This document shows positions 26,201 to 39,600 of a DNA stretch of 64,000 bases, one piece after another (positions within the stretch are counted from its first letter, which is position 1; every line of letters begins with the position of its first letter). The stretch lies in NCBI GenBank assembly GCA_030762935.1, contig CM060895.1, positions 80,112,001 to 80,176,000 of the forward strand. The letters are read 5' to 3'. Under the pieces are notes generated by a model. The model ran no database searches. It had not been told where the DNA came from and was given only the letters and a program-made list of their open reading frames with translations. Made by a program: the position numbers and the translations under genes. The stretch is from Hymenopus coronatus (lineage: Eukaryota > Arthropoda > Insecta > Mantodea > Hymenopodidae).

Positions 26201-29200
26201 TCAGATTTTTAAAATGCAGGTCAGATTTTTGAAATTCCATGCATCCTTTTTGTATGACCACAAGAAAAAAGTGAACAGTGACTTATTGCTTGAAAGTAAC
26301 ATTAAGTATTTCAACATTCAAACCAATGACAATGAACAGCTTGGAAATGGTTAATGCCAAAAAATTCTAACCACAATTTTGTATGGATTCTTCTGAAAAT
26401 TTTACTGTGATCTATTTATTTGGTTAATAGATACAAATTCCATTCAAATTAGATAAATACTTTAATAGCTATAAATGATTTTAAAAATGTTATTACGTAA
26501 ATATCTTACACAATGAAAATATTGCACATGTCTCATAATTTAAGAAAATTGGTTGCAAATTTTGGAATTGGAGCTTTGGACCACAAACAAAAATTGTGCA
26601 AAAGATATTTTAAATGTGTACAAGATTATTTTTATAAAACTATAAGAGAACTCAACCTTTTAAGCTAACCATATTTTCTTAGATGAAAAACTAATTCAAT
26701 TAGTATACATTTTATCCTATAGAATATTACGGAGGATACTTCTGCTCTTTCAGGAAATTTGAACAAAAATTGAGACGCATGGAACATTTTGAAAATGTGA
26801 AAATCTAATTTTGAGAAAAATGTTTTTACAAAATGTTCTGCTAGGAAACAGGTGAATGGTAAGATATTTAAATGGCTGTAAAGTCCCCCCCCCAAAATGT
26901 TCACCAATCCTAAAAATGCACTCCCAGTATTACTTAATTACCAAGTTTGGTATTCAACTGATTTTTCATTTTCAAATAATGCTGTTCATAGACATATATA
27001 ACACAATCCTTTTTCTAAAAATCTAATGTGTTCCATTCACATGATTTTCTCTATCTGTTCTGCAAACAAGCTATTCTTACAAAAGATTATTCTTTTATCT
27101 ATGTACATCATGCTAATTGAGATAAGCATCAGCAGAAATGGCCTTATTACTTGCCTCCTTATAAGTAAAAGGGAAATAAGGGTATACACTATGCTAATAT
27201 GAGTCAAATCTTTTAAAAGCTGTCGCTGTGTAAGAGACATTGAAATTCAGTTATATTTCCATGGCCTTCTAAGTAAAGTAAAAGAGATATGAAATGGATG
27301 ACAACTTTACATTTAAAAAAAGTTTAAAGTACTTTAAAATTGAAAACAATAACAGGGAATAATCTCTGATATGGATAGATCAACCAAAAAAAAAAGTATA
27401 TGACATTAATTGTATGTTTTAATGATATCTAAATCTTTTTGTGCAATAAGCTTTTGTTTATCACTTAAGATTTACCAGTTATGCAAAAGTCATTAACAAT
27501 GAAAAGAAACTTCAGAGACTATTCCCATGAAATTCAAGATATACATTTTATTTGCCATGTAAATATCTTTAATATACAGCATTTTAATCAAAATTGTTAG
27601 AGCTGTTTTTGAGAAAATCAAAAATTTCAAAAAAATGTTCATGTAAAAGGTAGTTTGGGGTGAGGTATGTTTCTGAAAATCTTTGTGTTGCATGCTTGGA
27701 AGATATTGATATCAAGATAGGTATTTAACTAGCTTTTCATTTTTGAGTGATGCTGTCCGCACACGCATGTATATGTAAATGGAACTTTTTCTAAAAATGC
27801 TTTTTTGGTATTCAGGGGTCCTCAAAACTTGTACTTCAGTTGAAGTCTTGGTATTGAGTTTATTGGTATAATACTATAGCTTCTCTACCTACTATATACC
27901 TTGTACACTCAAAGACATTAAAAATACCCCTGATGCTGTTATTTTGCTGAAAATGTGAACGTTTGACAGGGTTTTGGGCCCTGCAATGGTTTTCATTGGT
28001 GCCATTCTGGCACAATATACCAAGCAAGTAAGAAACAGCAAAAATGATTGGGCAATCCACCCCTTCATCCTTCAAACCCTCTCAACAATCCCTTACGACA
28101 GGCTGACTTGTATAAGCAGTGTATAATTGTGTTCACCATGTGCGCAAATTATCTTGGCATTAGAACTTCAGTATGTAGCACAGAAAGGATTAGGCTATTT
28201 TGTGTCACCTGGTGAAAGAGATCAAGTATTGACCAACCAGAGAGTTTGGAGATCACCAGTTCACAACTCAGAATTTCATTTGTGGTATATTATGTTTTAT
28301 ATACATCTGTTTCTCTTCAGTAATATGACCTGTCCAATATGCTTTTAAGAGCATAGTAAACAGGTTAAAGACATATTTCCAGGCATATTTTTAATGTCTT
28401 TGGTAGAACGTATGTGGTAGAGAAAGTAAAAATGCTCCTATTTTATATTATTCAGGGAGCCTCAAAGAAATTGTTTTTCCACAGAAATCTCAGTACCAAA
28501 TTTTTAGGTAAAATGCAATACTTCCTCTGCTTAGTATTAGTAAATAGTAGAGAAAGTTATCCTTCATAAACTTATGTATCAGTTTGTTGTAATGTTAATT
28601 TCTAGGCAATTGCGGTTTCAGTTCATGACAGAAAATCAATGAGTTGTTTACCTGTTATGATATTGTATTTACTAATATGTCATTTTCAATAAATTTATCA
28701 GCATGCACCTGGCCAAATAAGGAAGTAGCAAAGCTTAGTGCCAAAATCTACTTTAAAGTTACAGTTACAGAAATAATTTATTATTAAATGCTTGTGCATA
28801 GTTCATATAAAAATTCCAAAATGAATCATATATGTGACTTATAGGGAAACAATATTTGCACAGATTGACTTGGACAGCCTCTTTCATGGTATTCATAAGA
28901 ACAAAAGGGGGAAGTTAATAATTAAACAATAAAACTACATTCCATTTAAAGCAGAAAAATTCATCTCCTTTGTTGTTACAACAATTTGCTGAAATTTGCA
29001 TTATTTTCTAGATTTGTCTTTCTTATTCTAATCATTTTTCTTACTAGAATTTCAAAGTAGTTTTCGTATGAAGAGTTTATACTTTCATTGTAAGGAAGTC
29101 CCTCTATTTCCTTCGTTCAAATTGCTCTTACTTTGAGTGCATTTGAAATAATTAGGATACAAATGTTCTTCTAAATAGATACAGTGAATTCAAACAGAAA

Positions 29201-29735
29201 TAGTTGTAACAACAAATATATTCTTTCTTTTAAAGATTGATTTTTATACATAAGCACAACACTTGCCATGGAGAACTAGGAGAAAACTAAAAGTTTTTAT
29301 AATAATGTTTGCATGCTCCACACAAGTTCACCCAGTTCAGCTATTATTTTCAGTTTTCTACAGAGTAACAGCTTACAATAATAGCCTTTATTCATTTTAT
29401 AACTGTCTTATGTGTCTATAATAAACAAATGAAAATAAGTAAATTGACATATAAATGCAAATTTAATAAAACATGTAATAAGCAATTATTAGAACAAGTG
29501 TTTAAGTATAAAATAAGCATACAAACTTCAAGCAAAAGAAGTTTCAAAGGACAGGGAGAAAACACAACAAATTGGCCTATCTTTTGTTTCTTAACTTCCA
29601 ACATCCAAAAATTCCAATTGAAGATTGGATCCTGGAACAAGTTCAGCACTTCAATTACCCAGGGAGTTAATATTACTTTCAGCAAAGATAAAGATGTAGA
29701 TATTAAATTAAAGACATACCTGAGTATAAGCATAA

Positions 29736-29767
<32 letters not shown>

Positions 29768-32700
29768 CATGTACAAAGAGACATAAAAATGAAATTCTAT
29801 AAGATATTAACCATACCTGTTTTACTGTATGGCAGTGAATGCTGGGTAATGAAGAGAAAAGATTTATGCTATATTCAGGCAGATCAAATGAAAGTTTTAT
29901 GATGTCAAAGGTTGCAGTAAGATGGGCAGGATTCCTAATGAAAACATTAGACATGAACTGATATTGTTGCAGTAAATGATAAAATATAACATAAACAAAA
30001 CTGGAAGTAAAATCTGGCACAAATGCAAGAAACAAGGATTCCAAATAGGGCCTTACAGTACAAACCCAAAGGAAAGAGGGAAACAAGATAACCAGTTAAA
30101 AGATGGAACTAAGACCAGAATAGGTTAATAGGCCTAATCTGTGAAAGGCAAAAGAAGAAAACGAAGAAGACTTCTAGTGTACACAGGTATCATATATGAA
30201 CACTAAAACCTCCTGGAACTCTGCCCCAAAATAAAATAACAGCTTGAGCTCTTGAACATACTATCATTAAAGTTCATTACATTAACGTATATCAATAGCT
30301 GCAATTGAACTCAAATGTTCTAAGAAACTTCTTTTAATGAGTTCAGACAAGAGGGCATAAAAGTATCTAACAAATATAAGGAACGTGTTCCAGACAAAAG
30401 TCTCATACAAGTCACCAGAAAAAATACGCCTTTAACACATTGAAGCCCAAGCCCGAGTATAGCTCGGGCTGTGCAAATGTTCATGAGACCCACGCCCGAG
30501 TATAGATCAGGCATGTATTTCTAACGCTTTTAATGCAATTTCACAACCTTAACTCGGTCTTGGGCTCTGCGGCAAAGAACATACATCAGTTATCGTTTGG
30601 TTATCTGATTTGTGCAACCATCTGTCCTTGCTTTAGTCAACTATTAGGAAATTTAGGAGAGTTAGTAATATTGGTTGCTCGTCATTTTCTTTGAAGGTGG
30701 TGATCTATTTGTTATGTTTTGTGTTCTTAAATGCTAAAATGCTGCAATACAAATGAAGTTCTGGAAAATTCTGATTCCGAGGTAGAGTTTTTCGAACTTT
30801 CAATAAATGGAGTGTAGGCTGCTTTATGCAGATTTTTTCAAACTCATATTTGAATCATGTCGTAAATTTAAAATAAAATATTAATATGGAAGTTATGACT
30901 ATTTTCTTACTTGTTGAGAAATCCTTGAATAACATACTTTTAGATTGTCCCAACACTTTTTAGCAGATTTGATTGATGTGCTGTAAAAATAATTCAAAGT
31001 AGGCGTAAAAACCCTGGGTTTCTTGGCACTTCAACTAAAGAAATGCCTGGGCTTCAATGTGTTAAAAATCCAGCTGGCAAAAGTGACCATTTTGTGCCAT
31101 TCCAGCATGCTAGAATACTATGAAGAGGGACAACCTTTATAGCAAATATAAGCATTTTAGTTTTTAAGACATGATTTCAACAATAGATCAGGTTATTGCA
31201 AACAAGCTTATATGAACATGCCAGAAAAACTCCACATCCTTGGAACCACCCTAAATCACTATATCTATCAACATATGTGGTATTTTATTATTAAAATATG
31301 GGGAATGCATGCTGATGACACTTATTCAGTAATGTATTTCATGATTTAATGTGTTTATAACCACAACTTTTCACTTGTGTCTTAAACACAATGGGATATA
31401 ATACGAAAATGATGCTCATCCCACCCAAGCCATCATGGGAAGATTGCTTCTTCTGTCCTTGTCTCTCTATATGTTGCAATATTCATAATTTCAACATAGC
31501 AGAAGCAGCTCATAGCATAGCCAAGGGTAGAGGACCCTAAATCAGGATGTGTAGCTGAGGGGTTGAGGCCCTACACCACAAAGCATAGCTGAGGAATTGT
31601 GGACCCTAAGCCTCAAAGTGTAGCAAGTGATGTTTCCTAGAAGTGGAGCAGATGCGCCTGAAAGCTTAGGGCTTAGCTGAAGGATCTATGAAGCTAAAGC
31701 CCTATGGACCTGGCATGGTCAAAGGATCTTTGAGACAACCCACCTGAATTACCAGATATAGTGGAGTTTCATTTTAGTAACATTTTCATAGATTTGCAAA
31801 AAATTATTTACTGCTAGTTTTGGTGCTCTTAGCATACAATGCAGTTGATAATGGTATTACTTTGCTGTATATAAGAGAGGTCACAAAGAAGAGCGGGCAG
31901 GTGGATGAGCAACATGACTTTGTTGGGGCAACATCATCTGCTTCATATATTCCTTACTCCTTCAGAACTACACTGGATATAATAATTACCAGAATCTGTA
32001 GCACTTTGCAAACAAAATATTGGTTCCTAGGATTGGAAGTTAACCAAGCATGCCTTATTGTGAATTCAAAATAAGATCATGACAGTAAAGGTTGAGAGAA
32101 AGTTGCCAGCAGACTAAGAATATTCTACAACAAATTTACAGTAAACAATTAGAGAAATTTGTAACAAAATAAGGTGCCAATGTCAGAAGTAGTTACTTAA
32201 GAAGATGCACACATTGTGTGATTGGGAGAAAAGTTAGGAGAAGTAAGTGTCATATAGCTTGTTAAATTACAATAGCAACAACAATAACACTTTCATAACT
32301 TCTGACATGAGTATCTTGTAACTGAATCACACATCAAAGAAGTATTAGAACCAGAAACTAGACATTCACACATACCTGGTGCACTGGAATGAGTTGGAAA
32401 AACACAAATATGCTAGTAATAGTAAATAACATTGTGATGAATGGAAAATAACATCTAGAACACAATAAAGTCATCTTTCAACATTAAAACTGGTATCATT
32501 TATACATGATTGGCAAGATCATTGAAGTCACACAACCTAAATGTTATCCACGACTCTCAGGCTCAGAATGATGCTATAGTGAAGAGCATGGTGGTTTCAA
32601 CAATCCATTTTATCCCTCCTCTACTTCAACCCACATCCAAAAAAGATATGCAATATGCCAAAGAAATATGCTGCATGTTTGTTGTCATGTACAAACCTGA

Positions 32701-35700
32701 GGCAACAGTTGCAATAGGGCCCTCTTGGCCAACAATATATTGCTTCAATCTCTGTTCCAATGGAAATCGTCTTCTTTCTTCTGCTTCTTTTTGACGCTGT
32801 AGTTCTTCAAACTGAAATAAATATTTTGAAGTATTTCAAACATAGACATTAAAATAGTCGGATTGTTTTTCACACAAGCTGTGTGTAGGACAAGAGTTGG
32901 AAAGATAGAGTCGGACTGAAAAATGCAATGCCATAGCCAGGATTTGAACCATGGATCTTCTGATCTCTAGTCAGTTGCTCTGCCACTGAGCTACCATGGC
33001 AACATACCGGCATAGCATTGAATTTCTCAACTGACTTGCATGTTTCCCGGTAAACCACAAGGCGTTCTCAAATTATTTTGAGATGACAACCCCAATGGCG
33101 ACTTACAATGTAACTTTCAGTCCAACTCCTGTCCTACACATGGCTTGTGTGAAAAAACAATTAATCCAATACCAATTGACCATAATAGTTGGTTATACTA
33201 TGAATCCTGGGACTTAAGTACTTACAACTAGTCAACATTCCGCTAACAAAAGCCGAGTACAAACGGGAATACACACAGAATAGAATATTTATTGTCATAT
33301 AATGTTTACATTGTGAACCTCAGCTTGTAAACTGGTGACTCGTCAAAAAATATATTCGAGCAACTTAAATTCTAATATGTACACATATAAAGATATTATT
33401 TTAAAAACATAGAAACATTGATTTGTACAGTAATAATATAATATGTATATTAGCCTAGTGACTCCAACATTGTGTCATCCATAAATTCTTGTATAGAGTA
33501 ATATGTTTTATTTACTAATATATCTTTAACTCTTTTTGTGGATAAATTTAATTTTTTTATATCTTTGATTTTTTGTGGCAGTTTATTATATACGCATATA
33601 GTAGTGGTTTTTTTTTTTTCCTTCCTTCCTTTTCTTTTCATAGAGTGTTAGTCTATACATGGGGAATTTTATGTTAGATTCTTTCCGAGTATTGTGGTGG
33701 TGTCGATTTTGTTTTACTGAACTTGTCATAATTTTTATAAACGTAGGTTAGCAACTTTAAGAGATATATTGAGGATATTGTTAATATTTTAAATTTTTTA
33801 AATAGTGGTTTACAAGAGTCTTTGAAGTTTGCATGTGACATTATGCATATTATTTTTTCTGTATTCTGAATATAGTTTCCCACTCAAGTGCATTTCCCCA
33901 TAATATTATGCCATAGGTCAGGATTGAGTGAAAGGTACTATAATAGACCCTTTTTTTGTTTCTATATTCATTATATGTATCAGACATAGCATATTAAAAC
34001 AGGCTGAATTTAGTTTCTTAGTTATATATTCTATATCAATGTTCCATTTTAGATATTTATGTATATTCCTAATATTTTGCTGCAGTCTTTTGTTGTTTCT
34101 TTAAATGAGTTACACACATACATGCTTAGCTAAATTGAATCATTTCAGTTCAAACTCCATTGATAAGATAATTAATAAACATAAAATGCAGAAAATAGTA
34201 AATGAAACTACAATTTGGAAAAGCTAAAAAAAACACACTCAATTGTTATAAATTACTTTCCATCCAAGATGCTTCTGGAAATTTAAGAAATTATTTAGAG
34301 ATCACAATATAAACTTGATACCACAAAATAAATACAACATCAAAAATGTACTAACCACCCTTTGAAAGATAGCACACCAGAAACAAAATTATCCAGCATT
34401 TACTAAATGAATTGCTAAAATTGCAGCAAAATATACATTGGACAAATGAGGAGAAATCTGGAAGTTAGAAAAAAAAGGAACACATGAAAAACATCAGATT
34501 CAAATACATAGAAAAGTCTGCCACTGCCCATCATTTTTGAACAGAGGCTCATAATATAGAATCAGAAATAAAATTGATCAAACCTTAAAACAACCTTGGG
34601 AACTAAACATCTTTATTCATAAGCATGAACAAAATCTCATGAATTTTGAGATTCCTGCCATAGATGACATCATCTGGTTAACACTGAAGTGAAATGGCAG
34701 ACAACTCTTAGTGGAACTAGTCACAACTTGGGAGCAGCAGTCAACAAGTCAACCAAAAATAGGGAGCACACTCCCTGAAAGTAGTCTTAAAAAGATAAAC
34801 ATGCAAGTGAAGAATTTTAAAGTGTTTAAAATTTGACTCATTGTTAAATGATTCTACCATAATGATACTCCACTATATACAAATATTTATAATTATTTAT
34901 ATAAAGAAATCTGCATTATTAAAATTAAAATAAAAAGATGTTAACTTCATGTTTAGAGCCTTGATATTAGCCACATAGTTAAAAAGATAAAGAATTTAAT
35001 TTGCTGAATAATTCTGTAAATAAAACTAAAACCATATGGCACATCATAAACCTTGAGACTGTTGAACATGTAAGAAATGATAAGAGAATATAAACTTTAC
35101 ATTTGTGTCACATTCAGAAAATATTACTCATGAATTCAATCACTATTTTTCTACAGTTGCCAGTAATGTAATATTAGAAATAAGCAATCCTCTAATAGGT
35201 AATTTAAACAACAAATCCATCAAAGTCTGTAAAATTTCTACTTACAGCGGAAGAATTACTCTTTATAATAAAAAGCATTAAATAAAAAAATCTGAGTTCC
35301 ATTCATATGACTTTCTCTATTTGTTCTGCAAACAAACTATTCTTGCAGACTCTTTCATCTCCATTATGCCAACCAAAATAAACATTATAAGTAAAGATTG
35401 CATTACTTAATTCCTTATAATTAGAAGGGAAATAATACACTAGGCTAAAGCAACAATAAAATCTTCTAAAAGCTGTTGGTATGTGATTGTCATTGAAATT
35501 TGGTTCTCCTTCCATGGACAGGAGTTAAACAAAAGAGATACAAAACGTATGAAGACTTCCTGTTGAGAAAAGTTTTTATTATTTTAAAATTGAAACCAAT
35601 AACGGGGAATACTCCTGAAATGGTTAGGTCTAAAAATAAAATACTATACAACATAAATTATGTGTTTTAATGAGATCTACAATTGTTTGTCTATCACTTA

Positions 35701-38700
35701 TGGCTTGCCAGTTAAGCAAAAGTCATTCAAAATGAAGAGAACTTCAGGGGCTATTCCCAAGAAATTTAGGATATACATTTTATGTGTCATGTAAATATCT
35801 TTAATATATAACCATTTTGAAAAATGTTCCATATAAAAAGTAATTTGGGGTGGAGGGATTTTCCTGAAAATCTTCTTGGGCTTTCCTGAAACTTAAATAT
35901 CAAGTTTGTTATTTAACAGGATTTTCATTATTGAATTAGCCATCCACAGACACATACACAAATACCTTTTTTTTTTAATTCAAGGGTCCTCAAGAGAGGT
36001 ATTTCTGGTGAAATCTTGGTATTAAATTTTTGGGTGGAATACAATAGCTTCTTAAGCTACTATGAACATTGTACTACAAGATAGAGAAAGTATAAAAGTC
36101 TTGATGAGTTATCTAATACATTCTTCATCACATCTGATTAAACCCCTGTGTCATATACCTAATTAATTACACAATTATAAAGAGTCACTATAACTAAAAA
36201 AACTTAAGCAAATATCACCTTTGTGGCATACTGCTGTAATATTTTCTTTATTTCCCCTTCATGGGTATACTCTATTGGCCGATGGCCTGCATCATTCTCA
36301 ATGGTGGGGTCTGCTCCTCGTTCCAGCAGAACTTTCACTGTGTCATAACTATCTGCCAAAACAGCATAATGCAATGCTGTAAATCCATGGAACGTAGCAC
36401 GATTATTCAGTCGATCACTGAATTCATCTTCTCGCTTTACCAGTACTACAAGAGAAAATATGCTGAAGTAATAAAACTAATAACTGAACCATGAGCTTCT
36501 GAATTCTAAACTAGTCAATAACTTAAGTTATTTTTAGTTCTTATGGCTGAATTACACATGTAATGTAAATTTTGAATAAAAACTTGAAACGTAGTAATGA
36601 CACATAACAAATAAAACAAGGATGGAAGAACATAGCTAGTTTTAAAATTTTTTTGACACTGTTTTTTTCTGCACATTACTGATTATAGACATTCTATTCA
36701 CCGCACAAACAAGGAAAGAATACAAGCCAATACAACAGTCTCTTATTTTAATAACATATTGGTTTTTGGCTTATTACCGTTATAAAATTATTGAACTCAG
36801 TGAAATAAAAGTTTGTGCCTTCTAATTTTAAATCATTTTAAACATAGAAACTCAGTCCTGATTTTTATTTCATTTACACTTAACAAACTAGCCTGATTAA
36901 ATTTGCTTGTTTCAGAAGAGAATGCTATAACAATCCCATTTCCAAATAGTAAATGTGCTAAAAAAAACAGTGACTTTAGAAATGAAAAGGACTATACAAA
37001 GTAGCTTTAGGAAGAAATATGGCAGTTAGAAGACATGTTACCTCCATTCTTTACAAGAAACATTATTTTTACACCAAAATCAATGCAAAAGGTGGACAAA
37101 GTACTCAATTTTGTAACTGCTGCATGTCTGTGAAAGAAGCTAATATGTTTCATTCACATAACTTTCTCTAGCTGTTTCACAAACAAATTTTTCTTACAAA
37201 AGATTATTCTTTTATCTACATCATGCTAATCTAGATAAACATTAGTAAAATTGGTCTTATTATTTGCTTCCTTGTAAGTAGAAGGGAAATAAGGGAATGC
37301 ATTAGGCTAAAGCAAGTCAAATCTTTTAAAACCTGGTCATTATGTGATATAATTGAGGTTCGGTTTGCTTTGCATGATGCCGTTTGAGGAAGTTAATTGG
37401 TTTAAAATTGAAATCAATAATAATGAATATCTTGAAAACAGGCAATTCTACAAGAAAAATGTATATGATATAAATTAGGCATTTTTAAGAGATTTTACCT
37501 TTTTGCAGTAATTTTTCGATTAACTCTTACAGCTTAAACGTTTTGCAAAATTCTGCAAAACTTAACAAAAATAAAGAGCTCTTCAGGGGCTATTCCCAGA
37601 AAATTCAAAACATTAATTTTATTTGTGATGTAAATATCTTTTATATGCAGTATTTTAATCAAAATTGCTAGTCATTTTTGAGAAAATTAAAATGTTCGAA
37701 AAATGTTCATGTAAAAGGTTAGTCGGGGTGGAGGGATTTTTTTGAAAATCTTCATGTTGATCCTTGGAAGATACTGGATTTATATACCAAGTTTGGTATT
37801 TAACCAACTTGGTATTCAGTTTTGAGCTATGATGTAAGCAGACAGACAGACAAACAGACCTTTTTCTGAAATGCTGTTTTAGGACTCAAAGGTCCTCAAA
37901 ACATTTATTTCTGGTGAAATCTTGGTATAAAACAATCTGGGTAGAATACAATACCTTCTCTGTCTGCTGAGTACATTGTACATATGGGCTAGAGAAAGTA
38001 AAAAAGCAATATTTGATTTACTTGAGTATCTAACTAAAGTTCACTCTGACTTGTACACTTTCTGTTGACATACCAGTTATTTAAATCCAATTTAAACTCA
38101 CGCGCACGTGCATGCACACGCACTAATCTACACCTTATTGTTAAAATTAACAAAAAAATGTATTTGTAATTGTTCAAATATTTAGCTGGCTATCAGCTTC
38201 TACTCAAAAAGTACTGTAGTATCAGTCTTAGCAAAATAAATCAGAACATAAACCATGATCAACTATTAACACAAAAGTCAGCTGTTGATATTATTCTCCA
38301 TGAATCGCCCTCCCTGGTGTAATGGTTACCATGCTAACTTCATATACCCAAGGTTGCGAGTTCAAACCCGGTGGAGAACAATGGATTTTTTCGGGTGTAA
38401 AAATCCTTAGCATGGCTTCCTTCGGAAGGGAAGTAAAGCTATTGGTCCCGTGTCATAGATTTATGGCACGTAAAAGAACCTCAAGCCTGATAGAGAGGCC
38501 TCTGAGCCAAATTAAGCAGTCTTTCACACCCAATTTAAAATGGGACACTGAGAACCACAGTAGTTAAAGAGCGTCCATAAATAACATTTACATTTTATTT
38601 TATTCTCCATGAAATTGGTAACAGAATTTAACAATATAAAAACCACTTCTGAATAGAATACATATTTCAAGTTGCATTTAATATTCAATGGAAAATCTGT

Positions 38701-39533
38701 AATGCATTCATTAACATAGCAATAAATAAATATTTGTTTGTTATTGGGGGTGCTAGCTGCAATATCATACCATTGATAAATGCTACAGATAATATGTGTA
38801 CTGATTGCATATACATAAGCTCCTTTCTGCTTGAGTTGGGTGTCATGTGGTAATTAAATGTCGATAGGACACTGATCGGTCATATGACAAGAATTGATTA
38901 AGTTGGTTTAGAAGAAGAAGAAGATGATGATGATGATGACTCACCCAATGGGTCTGGTAAGATAATACGACTGCATTGGGTATGAAATATGCTAATAAAA
39001 CTTGTGCAACACAAGCTAGGAATTAAACCTGGGCCCTCTAATTTAAGAAGTCATAATGCTGGCCACTTAACCACATAGGTAATTTCACTCAATTTTTATT
39101 AAACATGAGCAAAATGTTTAAATTACATGGTAATTTGAATTGCTCATTTTAAGCATTATTAGACAACATAAAAAATAGATTTCAATGTGAAACAATTTAA
39201 ATATATATATATTGTAGAGCAGAGTATTTAAAAATGTATTAATACAAAAGATAAGTTTAATATGTTCATATATTTTAGCAACCTCTATGTTTTACCAATA
39301 GCATTTGTCTAATTTTTTTAAGATTTCGCAGTTCCATAAGATTGATAAAAATAAAATGTACAATTTCATTCATTGTGTAAGGATTTCACACTTACTTCAG
39401 AACCCCCTCAAATAAACAAGCTATTTTTTATTTTTATTCTTTGTAATGTGAGGACTTTTGCCTTGCAATGATTGAAAGGTGTCTGGCTTAATATTTTATC
39501 TTTGTCTTTGAGTTATTATTTTCTCTTTTTCTT

Positions 39534-39600
<67 letters not shown>

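Noticed and set aside
29416..29784. 122-codon minus-strand frame
   Set aside because: It is the antisense of the LINE remnant at 29560-30170 and includes a translated poly(A)/AT tract.
31820..32074. 84-codon plus-strand frame as a gene
   Set aside because: No recognisable family, no splice sites or promoter, and it lies in antisense within CLPB intron 5.
36261..36494. 77-codon plus-strand frame
   Set aside because: Antisense shadow of CLPB exon 4.
38300..38380. Functional tRNA gene
   Set aside because: A and B boxes are present, but the sequence does not close an acceptor stem, continues into a SINE body and has flanking target duplications. The same holds for the tRNA-like heads at 45653, 59680, 60239 and 32857.
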